DNA from: Nitrospirota bacterium
GTDB lineage: Bacteria; Nitrospirota; Thermodesulfovibrionia; UBA6902
Direction: 5' to 3'
Assembly (NCBI GenBank): GCA_016213935.1
Contig: JACQZG010000015.1
Location: forward strand, 19,537-83,536
Length of the DNA: 64,000 bases
Of this stretch, positions 28,102 to 38,129 are shown one piece after another. Position 1 is the first letter of the stretch. The number at the start of each line of letters is the position of its first letter. The notes below the pieces were generated by a model. The model made no database searches. It was not told the DNA's origin and worked only from the letters and a program-made list of their open reading frames with translations. Both the position numbers and the translations under genes were made by a program.

Positions 28102-29310
28102 TTACGCTCTGTCCTTTCCTTGCCGGTTTAATGTCCTGCTGAAAGCCTCAATCATCCTGTCGGCATAAGCCGTTACGGTGAAGCCTGTTTGAACGCGCGC
28201 CTTTGCGGCCTCCCCCATCTCTCTGCGCGCATCCTGATTATTATACATATATAATATCTTCTCCTTTAATGCCTCAGTATCCCCTGCTTTAATGATAAAA
28301 CCTTCCCTGCCGTCCCTGAATATATCCTCAGCCCCGGTATTCTCGGTCGCTATCACCGGCAAACCGCACGCCATCGCCTCAATAATTACTTTGGCCAGCC
28401 CCTCCTCAAGCGACGGCATGACAAAGACAGAGCCCTGAGAATAGTACTTGAAAAGTTCATTCTTTTGAATGAACGGCAAAGCCTTATATATGCCTTCATA
28501 ATGTTTCATCATCGGCCTGATATCGTCAAGCGCATCGCCTATGAGCCATAGCTCTGCATTCTTCATCTCCAATTCCTTAAAAGCCCTCAGCAGACAGTGA
28601 GTTCCTTTCTTGATGCATGACAGCCCGCAGTAGATAATCCTGAAAACATCGTCCTCCTTTTTTGTCTGCCTGAAATTCTCCATCCTGATGCCCGAAGGAA
28701 CTGCAAAGAGTCTATCGGCAGTGATGCCCCTTTCTGTGAATGTCCTGCCGGCAAACGATGACCTTACCGTAATATAATCCGCTTCTTCATATTCCCTGAG
28801 CCCTTTCTCAATAATGGCGGGGGTATTAAAGCTGTATTTTATTCCGAGCCTGTCATATTCTTCTTCCAGCACCCTGCTCTGATTCAGTATATGCGTATTC
28901 GTGGTGTCGAGGATTGTTACTGCGCCAAGCTCCTTTGCCTTTCTTATGGTATGAAGGGCAACGACGCTTTCTGCCATTACGATATCGGCATGACGCTCCT
29001 TTTTGCGGGCTATCTCTCTTGCCGCCCACTTGTCAAAATTTTCATACAAAAAAAAGGACCTCGGGCCTTTAAATACAGGGGCAAGAACGCTTCTTGCCTT
29101 GCGCAAAAGGGAGAAAGAGAGATTTGTCCTTATCCTTTCCGGCGCTATAGCCTGTTTATCCTCAGCCCTGCCGAATATATTCGCAAGATACGGATGCTTC
29201 GGGCCGTAAAAAGGGATGAAGAAGACGTCAAGCAAGCCTCTGGCGTCAAGTTCGCCGGCGAGTTCAATAACACGATGCGTTCCTCCCGTGGTCGATATCG
29301 CTATCTTCAT
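28102..29310 (-). CDS. GT4 glycosyltransferase
   Basis: A 402-residue GT-B enzyme. N-terminal ISTTGGTHRVIELAGELDARG, linker DYITVRSSFAGRTFTERGI...LFAVPSGIRMENF, donor domain IIYCGLSCIKKGTHCLLRAF, LWLIGDALDDI and SLEEGLAKVIIEAMACGLPVIATENTGAEDIF with E-x7-E. O-antigen/capsule repeat-unit transferase, specificity unknown. Confidence 0.9.
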   Translation of the reverse strand: MKIAISTTGGTHRVIELAGELDARGLLDVFFIPFYGPKHPYLANIFGRAEDKQAIAPERIRTNLSFSLLRKARSVLAPVFKGPRSFFLYENFDKWAAREIARKKERHADIVMAESVVALHTIRKAKELGAVTILDTTNTHILNQSRVLEEEYDRLGIKYSFNTPAIIEKGLREYEEADYITVRSSFAGRTFTERGITADRLFAVPSGIRMENFRQTKKEDDVFRIIYCGLSCIKKGTHCLLRAFKELEMKNAELWLIGDALDDIRPMMKHYEGIYKALPFIQKNELFKYYSQGSVFVMPSLEEGLAKVIIEAMACGLPVIATENTGAEDIFRDGREGFIIKAGDTEALKEKILYMYNNQDARREMGEAAKARVQTGFTVTAYADRMIEAFSRTLNRQGKDRA

Positions 29311-29338
29311 CAGATAAACCTGAATATGAATTAAGGCG

Positions 29339-30805
29339 CTATGCTCCGGAAGATTTGAAAATTATTCCCGACACTTTCGCAACCGATCCTCTTGTTAATA
29401 TTTTCGCTCTCATCCCCACCAAAAGGAATAAGGCAATATAACTGAATTTGGCTGTGTAGAAATAAAGACGGCCGTGCCCCGTCTCCCTGAAATACAAAAC
29501 CGTCAGCATGGCTGTAATTATAAGAGCGTACATTGAGATAACCGGCTTCCATTCATAGCGTATCCTGTAGAGCTTCTGCCCTATATACGCGAAAGCGAAA
29601 TTCATGGCCGAAAGGCTTGCCATCGCCGAAAAACCGGCCCCTGCCAGGCCGTATCGCGGTATTAAAAAAATATTCAGTATTACATTAATAATGGCGGATG
29701 CCGCGGTAACCGGAAATATCAGAAACGGCTTTTTGCTGTACTCATACTGCACCCCGACGCTTTTGCCGAATGTCTGCGTGGCCAGGCCGGCGGCAAGGAT
29801 AACTATTATGTTGACCGCGCCATAGTATGAAGGGGGCGCCAATATGTAAATCACTTCCTCTGCAAATAATATCACCAGCAAAAGCGGCAGCAGTACCATA
29901 AAGGAGAAAACCGAAAAAAGCCTGCCGATATCCGATGACGCTTCATCTCCTTTATCAAACACCTCCCTGTATATAACAGGCCGGAAGGCCATGCCGACAT
30001 TGCTCATGAGTAGATCAATGGCGTTTGTAATGGTCTGGCCGATGCTGTATACGCCGACTACGGACATCGAGAGCATGGCGTTAAGCATATATTTGTCAAA
30101 GAACCTGTTTATGAAGCCCGTAAAGGACTTCGGCATTATCTGAAGGCCGTATTTTATGTTCTCAACAAGCATCTTCCGGCTGAACCCGGCGCCCGCATGC
30201 CTGTTGAAATGAAATGACATTGCAAAGTTTGATATCAAAGCGCCGGCAAAGGAGCCGTATATCATTCCCATGTAAGACATCCTGAAATGCCAGACCAGGA
30301 CCAGGCTTATAATGACACTTGTTACAACCTGCAAAAACACAAAGGCCGAATGAAGCGCGGCCCTTTCCATATTCTGGTAAAGCAGGAGATAAAGCTGGTT
30401 TACCTGCCCGATGTAGGCGGTCACATAAGAAATGAATACGGCAAGTCCGTAAACAGCATCTCCGGTTACCAGGGCTGAAATAAAATCTTTAAAGAGATAA
30501 ACCGCTGCTGTTGAAAGGACAAACATTATCAGGAGGTAAATCTGCGCTGAAAAATACAATCTGCCTAACTTTGTTTCATCTTTCCGATATTCAAAATAAT
30601 ATCTGGGAACGGAAAACGGGATCCCTGCAGTGACAAAGGCAACGGCAATGGTTGGAAAGGCAAGCGCCAATACTATAACCCCAAAGTCATCCGGCGACAA
30701 TAACCTTGTGAGTATCGGCAATGTTAAAAGGTTCAGCCCGTAACCGGCAAATTTTGGCAGAACATAAATGAATATGTTTTTGATCTGTTTTTCTGATAAT
30801 AACAC
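29339..30805 (-). CDS. Polysaccharide flippase (Wzx/MATE-like)
   Basis: A 488-residue polytopic membrane protein with about 14 predicted helices. N-terminal FAGYGLNLLTLPILTRLLSPDDFGVIVLALAFP is the classic Wzx signature (polysacc_synt); NRFFDKYMLNAMLSMSVVGVYSIGQTI and the mid-protein alternation of helices also fit. It would flip the undecaprenyl-PP-linked repeat unit across the inner membrane. The start is GTG 30805. It is the only flippase visible; no Wzy polymerase is recognised nearby. Confidence 0.92.
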   Translation of the reverse strand: MLLSEKQIKNIFIYVLPKFAGYGLNLLTLPILTRLLSPDDFGVIVLALAFPTIAVAFVTAGIPFSVPRYYFEYRKDETKLGRLYFSAQIYLLIMFVLSTAAVYLFKDFISALVTGDAVYGLAVFISYVTAYIGQVNQLYLLLYQNMERAALHSAFVFLQVVTSVIISLVLVWHFRMSYMGMIYGSFAGALISNFAMSFHFNRHAGAGFSRKMLVENIKYGLQIMPKSFTGFINRFFDKYMLNAMLSMSVVGVYSIGQTITNAIDLLMSNVGMAFRPVIYREVFDKGDEASSDIGRLFSVFSFMVLLPLLLVILFAEEVIYILAPPSYYGAVNIIVILAAGLATQTFGKSVGVQYEYSKKPFLIFPVTAASAIINVILNIFLIPRYGLAGAGFSAMASLSAMNFAFAYIGQKLYRIRYEWKPVISMYALIITAMLTVLYFRETGHGRLYFYTAKFSYIALFLLVGMRAKILTRGSVAKVSGIIFKSSGA

Positions 30806-30825
30806 GGCGCTGAGAATAATCCGGA

Positions 30826-31689
30826 TTACTTGTAAGCGTAAACAATGAGGCTGTAAGGTTTATTCCTGTAAAGATAATAAGGCGGCTTTTGCGGGGCATG
30901 TATAACATATCTGAAACTTCCGCCTTTTACTATCTCAAGCAGAATAGCCAAATCGTTTCCGGGATTTATCATGTCATAGTGATACTCGATAACCATTTCT
31001 TTGACTAATCCGAGTTTTGATTTATCCGAGAGTTCCCTGAGCACCGCTGTCTCAGAGCCCTCTATGTCCATCTTCAGAAAATCAATTTCCCCGTTTATGT
31101 AATCGGAAAGCAGAACTGAGCTAACCTCTTCTTCCTTTATCCTTTTGCCTTTATCCTGAAGCCTTGCAGTAAGGCTCATACCGGTAGTGGCTGTTTTATC
31201 GAGGTCGGAATAGAAGGAGGAAAGGCCCTCGGCGTCATTAAGAGCGGCGTTGTGCAGGATCACATCTTCTGAGAGCCCGTTATTGAGGACATTTTCCCTC
31301 AGGAGTTCAAATGTCTCGGCATGCGGCTCAAACGCTATTATCCTGGAACCGGGATAATATTTTTTAAAAAATAGCACCGACAGCCCGAAATTACTGCCGC
31401 AGTCAATTATCAAAGGGGTTTTATTGGAAGCATCAAACGCGTACTCTTTATGGATGAATATCTCATTGAAGAGCCCCCAGAACGCCTCATAATTCAGAAA
31501 GCTTACCTTATATCCGAGAAACCTTTCGCCCGTTATATTAAGCCCCATCGCCCGGCAAAAGGCCAGCAGTTTTAATGTGAACCGTAATGAGAGGAAGAGC
31601 ATCATGAGCTTGCTGCGTAGGCCGCGCTCATTTTTCATTATGGCCATTACATTCCTGGCCGACGCGAATAATATTCCGGTCATCCTCAT
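30826..31689 (-). CDS. FkbM family methyltransferase
   Basis: 287 residues. Motif [39 protein letters not shown], then [37 protein letters not shown] and MVIEYHYDM are the FkbM family pattern. FkbM proteins O-methylate sugars or polyketides. The N-terminal 60 residues are hydrophobic/basic ([16 protein letters not shown]), possibly a membrane contact. It overlaps the next gene's start (ATGA). Confidence 0.9.
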   Translation of the reverse strand: MRMTGILFASARNVMAIMKNERGLRSKLMMLFLSLRFTLKLLAFCRAMGLNITGERFLGYKVSFLNYEAFWGLFNEIFIHKEYAFDASNKTPLIIDCGSNFGLSVLFFKKYYPGSRIIAFEPHAETFELLRENVLNNGLSEDVILHNAALNDAEGLSSFYSDLDKTATTGMSLTARLQDKGKRIKEEEVSSVLLSDYINGEIDFLKMDIEGSETAVLRELSDKSKLGLVKEMVIEYHYDMINPGNDLAILLEIVKGGSFRYVIHAPQKPPYYLYRNKPYSLIVYAYK

Positions 31690-32234
31690 CTTCTGCTCTT
31701 TATCGCCCTTGCCGGAACTCCGACGACGACCGAGTAAGGCTGGACATCCTTTGTCACAACCGCCCCGCTGCCGACGACCGCCCCCCTGCCTATCGTCACT
31801 CCGTCAAGTATTCTTGCCCCCGCGCCTATCCAGACATCATCTTCTATAACTATGCCGAGATGGCTCTCGCCCTGCTCATATATGAATTTCCCGGCATCAG
31901 CGTATTTGTGAGAAGCAGGGATAATGACAACATGAGCCGCTATCCTGACCCCGTTGCCTATCCTCAGGCCTCCGTGGCCGTAAAGGATGCTGAAAGGATT
32001 GACCGAACAATTATCGCCGATGCTGATATCGCCTCCGTAAGTCATTATCATTGCAAAATCATGCACGGAGCAATTGCCGCCGATGCTGATCATCCCGCCG
32101 TTGACCGTCCTGAGTATGCTTCTGCGGGAGATGCGGCAGCCGGAGCCCTTGGTGATCTTGCCTCTCAGGCGGTCTGTTAGCGGTTTCAGAAACCTTGATT
32201 CATAAATCGGTTTTAATAAAGATGTTAAGCTCAT
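31686..32234 (-). CDS. Left-handed beta-helix O-acetyltransferase (WbbJ-like)
   Basis: 182 residues with hexapeptide repeats from about residue 45 ([37 protein letters not shown]) to [58 protein letters not shown] carries the probable catalytic His. Typical of O-antigen/colanic-acid acetyltransferases. The second LbH acyltransferase of the operon. Confidence 0.9.
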   Translation of the reverse strand: MSLTSLLKPIYESRFLKPLTDRLRGKITKGSGCRISRRSILRTVNGGMISIGGNCSVHDFAMIMTYGGDISIGDNCSVNPFSILYGHGGLRIGNGVRIAAHVVIIPASHKYADAGKFIYEQGESHLGIVIEDDVWIGAGARILDGVTIGRGAVVGSGAVVTKDVQPYSVVVGVPARAIKSRR

Positions 32235-32261
32235 GCACGCGCCGCCGTTTTGAAAATTATT

Positions 32262-34316
32262 TCATCCGCATAGCGATACTATATTCTCTCTGCCCCAGCC
32301 TTCCGCGTATCTGCCATTCGCATATGATATGGCTTCATCCCTGTCCTTCCCGTCATCAAACGCGCTCATAAGCCAGTTGACGTACTGCCCTATCCTTAAT
32401 GAAGCGCTGCCGTCCCTGAATGGGTCTCTGTCTTTTGCCCATGCGGAAAGATCGCCGAATCCCGGAAGATTTGCCGGATTCTCCCTGTACCTCTGGATCG
32501 CGTAAAAAAGCGCGTCCAGATCGTCAAAAACCACCTTTCCCCTGCCCCTCTCATAGATAGAACTTGAATACAGCTTCTCCAGATCGAGAAAGACTGTTCT
32601 TGTGCCGGAAAGATATGATTCAAGGGCGGTTGTCCCGCCCAGCAAAAGCCCTATGCAGAGGTCCGCGGCCATTGCATTCTCGGCAGGATAGCTGTCTGTC
32701 TGAGGGTAGCCGCTGATAAGCATGACCCTGCCGGTATCAACAGCCTTATCCATTAATTCTCTTATCTCCGGCATCCTCTTAAACAGCGTGCCCGGGAATT
32801 TCGGAGCGCATATCAGCCCGAGTGTTCTGTCATTAACCGCCAGTTCAAGCAGCTTCCCGTAAATGCATGCGCTCCTCTTGTTGGGAATCATGCTCATCCT
32901 GTCATCAGAGGAGTTTTCGTCAAAAAAGGTGATTATGAAATCCGCGCCTTTATCAAGAAGCTTTTTGCGCTGAGATAAAGCGTCTTCCTTAACTTCCTTA
33001 ATAACGTAGTCGGTAACATAACCGCTGTAAACAATATTGCCGATCACTGAATTGCTCCCGTTATAAATTGCCCTGTAGCCGGGCCCGAACAAAAAGTAAA
33101 TATCCGAATAGATATTCTGAAAAACTGAAGGCCGGTGAAAATTCGAGTATTGATAAGTGACGGTTACGCCCCCGCTCTTTTTAAGGGCCTGGGCCGCCGG
33201 GATGCCTGACTTCGGCAAGACGCTGGAGCTTACGTTTATCTTTACGTTATTGGCCTTGTAAAAGTCATGCCAGTAGGAATATTTGAAAATAAAATAACCC
33301 ATATTGCGAAGATAGAAGAAAGGGGTTATTCTCATACGGGCCAGCGCGTTAAGATAGGCGGCGACAAGCAATTTCATCAGACGGGTTGCATTTCTTCCGG
33401 CTTCCGGCGTTGAAGACCATACAGAGACCTCTTCTGACGCGGTCGCCTCTTTTGAAAGGCTGACAAAATTAAGCCCCTCCTTCTTTAAATTTTCCGCGAT
33501 CTCCCGCGTGGCGGGCAAGTGCGTCTTTTCAAAATATGTCAGGATTCTCTCATGAGGTATCCCGGATTTCAGCATCCAGAAGAACTCGCTTCTCCTCTTC
33601 AGGTCAAATATTGCCTGCCTTCCCGTGTAGGATGAAGCTATAAGCATTGATTTTTTCTCTGCCCTCTTTATCCCCTGTTTCGCCGGCCGCGCTTTGCCGG
33701 GTTTAAATACCTTAAGCAAAACAGTCAGTTTTTTTACTGCAGCATAAAGATATTTTTTTTTAAGCGGAAAACTTATTTCCGCGAAGGTCCCTGCCTTTAT
33801 CCCCAAACTTTCAGCATACTCCCGAAGATGCCCTGACCAGAGGCTTCTCCTAAGCAAAACGGTCGCCCTGCCGGCTTCTCCCGAGATGCTCTTTGAATGG
33901 CTCAGCGCCATATTAATGAAGATCGCCGTCTCCATTATCTCTTCCGCTATTATTTTCTTAAAAAAAAGTGTGACTGCGTCCGGATCAAATTGCTTCTCAA
34001 ACTTCCTGATTATCATGTCCCCGTCAAGCTCTGTCCTCCCGATCCTTTCACATATTTCAGTAATATCGCCGATTATCCCCATATATTTGCTGCCGCCAGC
34101 CTCATCCTTAACATCTTCTATGGAAAAGTCCAGCTTTTCAGGTTCTGATCTAAGGATCCCGATCTTTGTTAATACTGAGGCGATGGCTTCCGTGCGCGGA
34201 AACGCATTAAAATAAAATACCCTTGAATATCTTTCCTTATGCATCAGGACGGAAAGCAGAGAAAACGGGGAGAGACATTCGATATAAACTAAGCTCACGA
34301 TATTAAACTGTATCAA
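32262..34316 (-). CDS. Large putative glycosyltransferase (GT-B-like), unknown family
   Basis: A 684-residue protein, the largest in the cluster. I do not recognise a named family. The C-terminal third (about 440-620) looks like a GT-B donor domain: ADFIITFFDENSSDDRMSM, LICAPKFPGTLFKRMPEI and AADLCIGLLLGGTTALESYLSGTRTVFLDLEKL, the Gly-rich GGTTALES loop resembling the donor-binding loop of KDO and polysialyl transferases. FKYSYWHDFYKANNVKI and YQYSNFHRPS precede it. The N-terminal 200 residues are mainly helical and carry no known motif. The start is TTG 34316 or GTG 34298. Probable capsule/O-antigen transferase. Confidence 0.6.
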   Translation of the reverse strand: MIQFNIVSLVYIECLSPFSLLSVLMHKERYSRVFYFNAFPRTEAIASVLTKIGILRSEPEKLDFSIEDVKDEAGGSKYMGIIGDITEICERIGRTELDGDMIIRKFEKQFDPDAVTLFFKKIIAEEIMETAIFINMALSHSKSISGEAGRATVLLRRSLWSGHLREYAESLGIKAGTFAEISFPLKKKYLYAAVKKLTVLLKVFKPGKARPAKQGIKRAEKKSMLIASSYTGRQAIFDLKRRSEFFWMLKSGIPHERILTYFEKTHLPATREIAENLKKEGLNFVSLSKEATASEEVSVWSSTPEAGRNATRLMKLLVAAYLNALARMRITPFFYLRNMGYFIFKYSYWHDFYKANNVKINVSSSVLPKSGIPAAQALKKSGGVTVTYQYSNFHRPSVFQNIYSDIYFLFGPGYRAIYNGSNSVIGNIVYSGYVTDYVIKEVKEDALSQRKKLLDKGADFIITFFDENSSDDRMSMIPNKRSACIYGKLLELAVNDRTLGLICAPKFPGTLFKRMPEIRELMDKAVDTGRVMLISGYPQTDSYPAENAMAADLCIGLLLGGTTALESYLSGTRTVFLDLEKLYSSSIYERGRGKVVFDDLDALFYAIQRYRENPANLPGFGDLSAWAKDRDPFRDGSASLRIGQYVNWLMSAFDDGKDRDEAISYANGRYAEGWGRENIVSLCG

Positions 34317-34320
34317 GATA

Positions 34321-34851
34321 TCATTTTTTCAGCAATCCCATGATATCGCAGTCAAGGTACTTGCCGTTTGCATAAAAATACTCTTTAAATTTCCCTTCCG
34401 GCTCAAAACCCGCCTTCTCAAATGCTCGCCTTGAAGCCTCATTCCCCTCAATTACCCCGGCATACAATTTCCTGAGATTCAGCTTATTGAAGGCATGCCC
34501 GGCAACAAGGTTGATCGCCTCAGTAGCATACCCCTTGCCCTGTGAGCCCTCTTCCGCAACGATGACGCCGACCTTTGCGTGCCTGCTTCTCCAGTCGATA
34601 CTGTTAATTGTAATATTGCCGATATGTTTCGACCCCTTCTTCAGAAATATTCCCAAGAGCATGCCTGTCTTGCTGCTGTTATAACTGCTGATGTAGTCTT
34701 TAAGCCCTTCGGGAGTGGAAGGGAATTTCCCGCTCTCCATAAAGACGGTGTTCTTCTGGCTGTTGATCCATGAAGCATATTTATCAAGGTTGCCTTCCCT
34801 CGACAGGGGCCCCAGATAAATGCTTTTGCCTTCCAAAAATATCGAGTTCAT
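34321..34851 (-). CDS. GNAT acetyltransferase (PseH-like candidate)
   Basis: 176 residues of RimJ/RimL-type GNAT. IYLGPLSREGNLDKYASWIN opens the fold; VGVIVAEEGSQGKGYATEAINLVAGHAFNKLNLRKLYAGVIEGNEASRRAFEKAGFEPEG contains the acetyl-CoA loop (Q-G-K-G-Y-A). In a pseudaminic-acid cluster this is the expected place and family for PseH, which N-acetylates UDP-4-amino-4,6-dideoxy-AltNAc. It is the only GNAT in the operon, which supports the assignment, but substrate specificity is inferred. Confidence 0.8.
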   Translation of the reverse strand: MNSIFLEGKSIYLGPLSREGNLDKYASWINSQKNTVFMESGKFPSTPEGLKDYISSYNSSKTGMLLGIFLKKGSKHIGNITINSIDWRSRHAKVGVIVAEEGSQGKGYATEAINLVAGHAFNKLNLRKLYAGVIEGNEASRRAFEKAGFEPEGKFKEYFYANGKYLDCDIMGLLKK

Positions 34852-34866
34852 CAGATGTCACCTCTC

Positions 34867-35553
34867 CTAAATGATTTGCCTTATTACCTGAAAGGCTTCG
34901 GAAGGGCCAAGCCCCGCCGACACGCCCCATCTTCTGGCATACAATTCCACGGCTTCAACAGACCTCGGGTGAGGGAATTCTCTTAATTCAGCCTTGTATT
35001 CTTTCAATGCCCTTATTTTTTTGGCAAGGGTCTTTGAGATGTCCACGAAATGATTCGGCATGAAATAATTCTCATGCGAAGGAGCGCTCCATTCGGTTGA
35101 AGACGGCACCTCGAACGAATATATCGCGCGGGCGCGTTCGCCCTTCACCGGCCTGAACGCAGTCAGGACTGCTTCAAACGTAAGCCGGTGGTCAACATTC
35201 AGGTCGCCCTTGTGGTGAGTGAATACGATATCCGGATATATTTCTTTCTTTATCTTCTCTACCGCCTTGACGATATCGAGAAGCGCCGCAGTGTCAAACC
35301 TGTTGTCCGGAAAATCAAAAGAGAAGGTTTTTTTTACCCCAAGAATTTTCCCGGCTTTTATTGACTGCTTCTTCAGTCCCGCGATATCCTTCTCCCTCTT
35401 TTGCCTCATTCTACTGCCGTCCCTTGCTGTTGCCCCCTCGCCGAGTATCAAAGTGTAAACATCGCTGCCTTCCGCCGCAAGCCTTGCCATTGTGCCTCCG
35501 CACCCGAGAACCTCGTCATCGGGATGCGCCGCGACTACCAGTATATTTTTCAT
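34867..35553 (-). CDS. PIG-L/LmbE family N-deacetylase
   Basis: 228 residues. Zinc motif AHPDDEVLGCGG (residues 9-20), FDFPDNRFD, and the C-side metal ligand segment FTHHKGDLNVDHRLTFEAVL define the PIG-L family, which hydrolyses N-acetyl groups of sugars. In nonulosonate clusters such an enzyme could free an amine for later formylation or other acylation; a formyltransferase lies 3.2 kb upstream in the same operon. Substrate inferred only. Confidence 0.92.
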   Translation of the reverse strand: MKNILVVAAHPDDEVLGCGGTMARLAAEGSDVYTLILGEGATARDGSRMRQKREKDIAGLKKQSIKAGKILGVKKTFSFDFPDNRFDTAALLDIVKAVEKIKKEIYPDIVFTHHKGDLNVDHRLTFEAVLTAFRPVKGERARAIYSFEVPSSTEWSAPSHENYFMPNHFVDISKTLAKKIRALKEYKAELREFPHPRSVEAVELYARRWGVSAGLGPSEAFQVIRQII

Positions 35554-36276
35554 CTAATTATATCTCCCCTTGATGATGTCTTCTTTTGTCATGTTGCCTT
35601 CCATGAGTATTTCAAGGCTTTTGTCGCCGCAGTTAAAGAGAAGGTCTATGATTGAAAGATGAGAGACGAAATCCCCGTTTATCTGAGCGTAGGAAGGGTG
35701 CCTGTATTCCTGAAATACCGGCTTCACTCCCGCAAGCTCAAAGGCATTTACATCGGCATAATCCCTGCCGAGTTCCCCGAAGATGTAAATATCCGCATTG
35801 AGCTTTTTGCACATGTCAAGGACAAGCCCGCTTTTTACGCCTTCGAAATTATATTGGGAGGCATCCCGAAAATCAACCTTAATGTTTAAAACATCGAGAA
35901 ACCATCTGAGCATATATTCATTTAATTCGGTGAGATTCTCCCATTCGCGCTTGTAAAGATCCTCAAAGAAAGAGGCGTATCTGCCGAAATGCGGGGCGTT
36001 GGAGTAATTGAGATGAATCGACCTCCAGTGTTTTCTCCGCCACGGTTCATTGTTGTTTATGGCGATATCTTTAATCGTCTTCTCCCTGTGCCCTGCTTTG
36101 AGAACAGGAACGGTAAGCCAGACAGGGCCGGTCCGGGTCTTTATCCTATTGCGGTTATTCCAATCTTTTGGAAGGTACTGCACCTGATTAAATGATATAA
36201 ATACATCAGAGAGCGCGATCTTATGGAATAACCCGAGCCACGGCAGGTATACGGGCTGATGAGCGGTCAGTATCAA
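35554..36276 (-). CDS. WbqC-like protein
   Basis: 240 residues from TTG 36276, which lies just after the upstream stop; the longer reading (36330) overlaps the methyltransferase and is rejected. LTAHQPVYLPWLGLFHKIALSDVFISFNQVQY is the WbqC family start, followed by NRNRIKTRTGPVWLTVPV and GELGRDYADVNAFELAGVKPVFQEYRHPSYAQ. WbqC-like proteins occur in O-antigen and amino-sugar modification clusters and are thought to be acyl- or aminoacyl-transferring; the biochemical role is not established. It is next to PIG-L and TylF-like genes. Confidence 0.88.
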   Translation of the reverse strand: MILTAHQPVYLPWLGLFHKIALSDVFISFNQVQYLPKDWNNRNRIKTRTGPVWLTVPVLKAGHREKTIKDIAINNNEPWRRKHWRSIHLNYSNAPHFGRYASFFEDLYKREWENLTELNEYMLRWFLDVLNIKVDFRDASQYNFEGVKSGLVLDMCKKLNADIYIFGELGRDYADVNAFELAGVKPVFQEYRHPSYAQINGDFVSHLSIIDLLFNCGDKSLEILMEGNMTKEDIIKGRYN

Positions 36277-36280
36277 TATG

Positions 36281-37048
36281 CTACTCCAAAACGGCAAATG
36301 AACGCGTGGTGTCAAAGGTGCAGCGTTCAAGCCTCAGGTTATTAAGGCCTATGGCATCAATGACCGCCTGTGTCTCGCCCGGCCAGTCAGGATGCCCCAC
36401 TTCGTCAAAAGCTATAACAGCGCCTTTGGGCATTCTCGGCAGGAAATATTTTAATGCGACTTTTGTTGCCTCATACAGATCAAAATCCAGATAAAGGAGC
36501 GAGACGACGAGGCTTGGATTGTCCTTGATATATTTCGGGATCGTCTTCATGACATCGCCCTTAACAAGCTCGACCTTGTTTATATGCCCCAGAAACCTGT
36601 TCCTGTTATATAGCCCGATACATTTCTCCAGTTCTTTGAAACTGTCTACAGCCATGCCTCCGACACGCGAGTGCCCTGACGAACTCCCGCTGTCCTTTGA
36701 AGAAAGGTGGGGAAATCCGGCAAACGTATCAAACCCTATAATCTTTCTGGTGTAATTGACTTCTTCAAAAATAGCGCTGAACTGGGCAAAGGCCATCAGC
36801 CCTCCGCCGAATGCGACGCCGCATTCAACAATTGAGCCATGAACATTGACCACCCTCTTGAAGAGTTCATACTTGTATATGAATGTCGCGATGTCCTGAC
36901 GCGGGACATACATGCTGAAGTTCATGAGCTTTTCAATATCAGTGAGGCCGCTTTCAGAATACCCTTTCTCCAAATCATCAATAAACGACCTCTCCCTTTC
37001 ATCCCTTTTTTCAAAACCCAGCCTGTACCCCTTTTTACCCTTTCCCAT
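36281..37048 (-). CDS. TylF/MycF-family O-methyltransferase
   Basis: 255 residues from ATG 37048, preceded by GGAGG at 5-nt spacing (ATG 37060 is the longer option). Family signature: VNVHGSIVECGVAFGGGLMAFAQFSA (SAM site), IIGFDTFAGFPHLSSKD, VELVKGDVMKTIPKYI and VSLLYLDFDLYEATKVALKYFLPRMPKGAVIAFDEVG with the metal-binding D-x-D and E. TylF-like enzymes methylate sugar hydroxyls. Likely adds an O-methyl to the nonulosonate or a repeat-unit sugar. Confidence 0.88.
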   Translation of the reverse strand: MGKGKKGYRLGFEKRDERERSFIDDLEKGYSESGLTDIEKLMNFSMYVPRQDIATFIYKYELFKRVVNVHGSIVECGVAFGGGLMAFAQFSAIFEEVNYTRKIIGFDTFAGFPHLSSKDSGSSSGHSRVGGMAVDSFKELEKCIGLYNRNRFLGHINKVELVKGDVMKTIPKYIKDNPSLVVSLLYLDFDLYEATKVALKYFLPRMPKGAVIAFDEVGHPDWPGETQAVIDAIGLNNLRLERCTFDTTRSFAVLE

Positions 37049-37100
37049 AATGGCCTCCATTATTCAGATAATTCATTCCATATCAAAATATGAAATCTGC

Positions 37101-38126
37101 TTAACCATGCTCAAGGAATTTTCTTATCTCACCTGCGGCACGCATGGCCCCCTGCCCGTCAAATAGCATCCCAGCCTTTTCAGCCATGGTATTTCTCAGG
37201 CTGATATCACTGAACAATCTCCGGACAGAGGATGTGAGTTCATTGTCAAAAGAGGCCCCGTCACTATAATTTAATCCGAGTATGGCCCCTTTCTTGTCAA
37301 GTTCATTAACATTCCTGTACTGGTTCTCCCACAGGCTTATGCCTATGACGGGCTTTCTCAGGGTTGCCAGTTCATAAAGCGTAAAACCTCCGGCCGAGAC
37401 CGCCATATCGCATTTTTTCATGTACGGGTAAAGATCATTCCTGCCGCGCACTAATTCCACATCCTTCTCTATATCGCCTGCCGTATCCTCGATCTCTTTC
37501 ATATTTTCATAATAAGGGCCTATTATCACGGTTATGCTGAACGCGCCGGGGAGTTCATCGAGCATCCTCATGCTCCTTTCTGAAAGCCCGTAATGGTCAA
37601 TCCCGCCCATGGTGATAAGAATATTACGGACATCTGCATTTCCCTTAGAAATTGAAGGTTCCCAGAACGGCCTGCTCAGGATGCAATAATCGATGCCAAG
37701 GAGTTTACGCGGAGCGTCATAATTCAGCTTCTCCGCTCCGAGCCCGCCGTTTATGACCATATCGCACGGCAGCGGGCGGTCTGCCAGGTCATCAATGCAT
37801 ATGACTTTAAATTTTTTTCCTGAAAAGCGGGCAAGATATTCCGCGTCAACCGAATAGGAGTCAAATATGACTGCTTCAAGATTTTTTTCCCTCATGAAGC
37901 TCAATGTCTTATCCGCGTCATCTCCGGTATTTACCGGTGTATCAATAAAGCCTGACGGAAAATTAAGGCCTGCCAATAATTCCTTCGCGCTCTTGTCATC
38001 AAGAGAAAGAAAGACCGGCTCCGCGCCGTTTATCCTGAGCGCCTCGGCAAGCGAGAGGCAGCGTTTGAGATGGCCGAGCGCGATGTCAGGGTTCGCGTCC
38101 ACTCTGACAAGAAGACGCTGCCCCAC
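37101..38126 (-). CDS. pseG: UDP-2,4-diacetamido-2,4,6-trideoxy-beta-L-altropyranose hydrolase
   Basis: 341 residues. PseG is a GT-B-fold hydrolase that removes UDP to give 6-deoxy-AltdiNAc. N-terminal LLVRVDANPDIALGHLKRCLSLAEAL holds the catalytic His in GHLKR; CIDDLADRPLPCDMVINGGL, NILITMGGIDHYGLSERSM and YMKKCDMAVSAGGFTLYELATLRKPVIGISLWENQ complete the family pattern. The start is GTG 38126. It sits between two methyltransferase genes, separated from pseB/pseC by other tailoring genes. Confidence 0.92.
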   Translation of the reverse strand: MGQRLLVRVDANPDIALGHLKRCLSLAEALRINGAEPVFLSLDDKSAKELLAGLNFPSGFIDTPVNTGDDADKTLSFMREKNLEAVIFDSYSVDAEYLARFSGKKFKVICIDDLADRPLPCDMVINGGLGAEKLNYDAPRKLLGIDYCILSRPFWEPSISKGNADVRNILITMGGIDHYGLSERSMRMLDELPGAFSITVIIGPYYENMKEIEDTAGDIEKDVELVRGRNDLYPYMKKCDMAVSAGGFTLYELATLRKPVIGISLWENQYRNVNELDKKGAILGLNYSDGASFDNELTSSVRRLFSDISLRNTMAEKAGMLFDGQGAMRAAGEIRKFLEHG

Positions 38127-38129
38127 CCT

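Noticed and set aside
29339..30805. Wzy polymerase
   Set aside because: The only large polytopic protein has the N-terminal signature of Wzx flippases; no separate Wzy-like protein was found.
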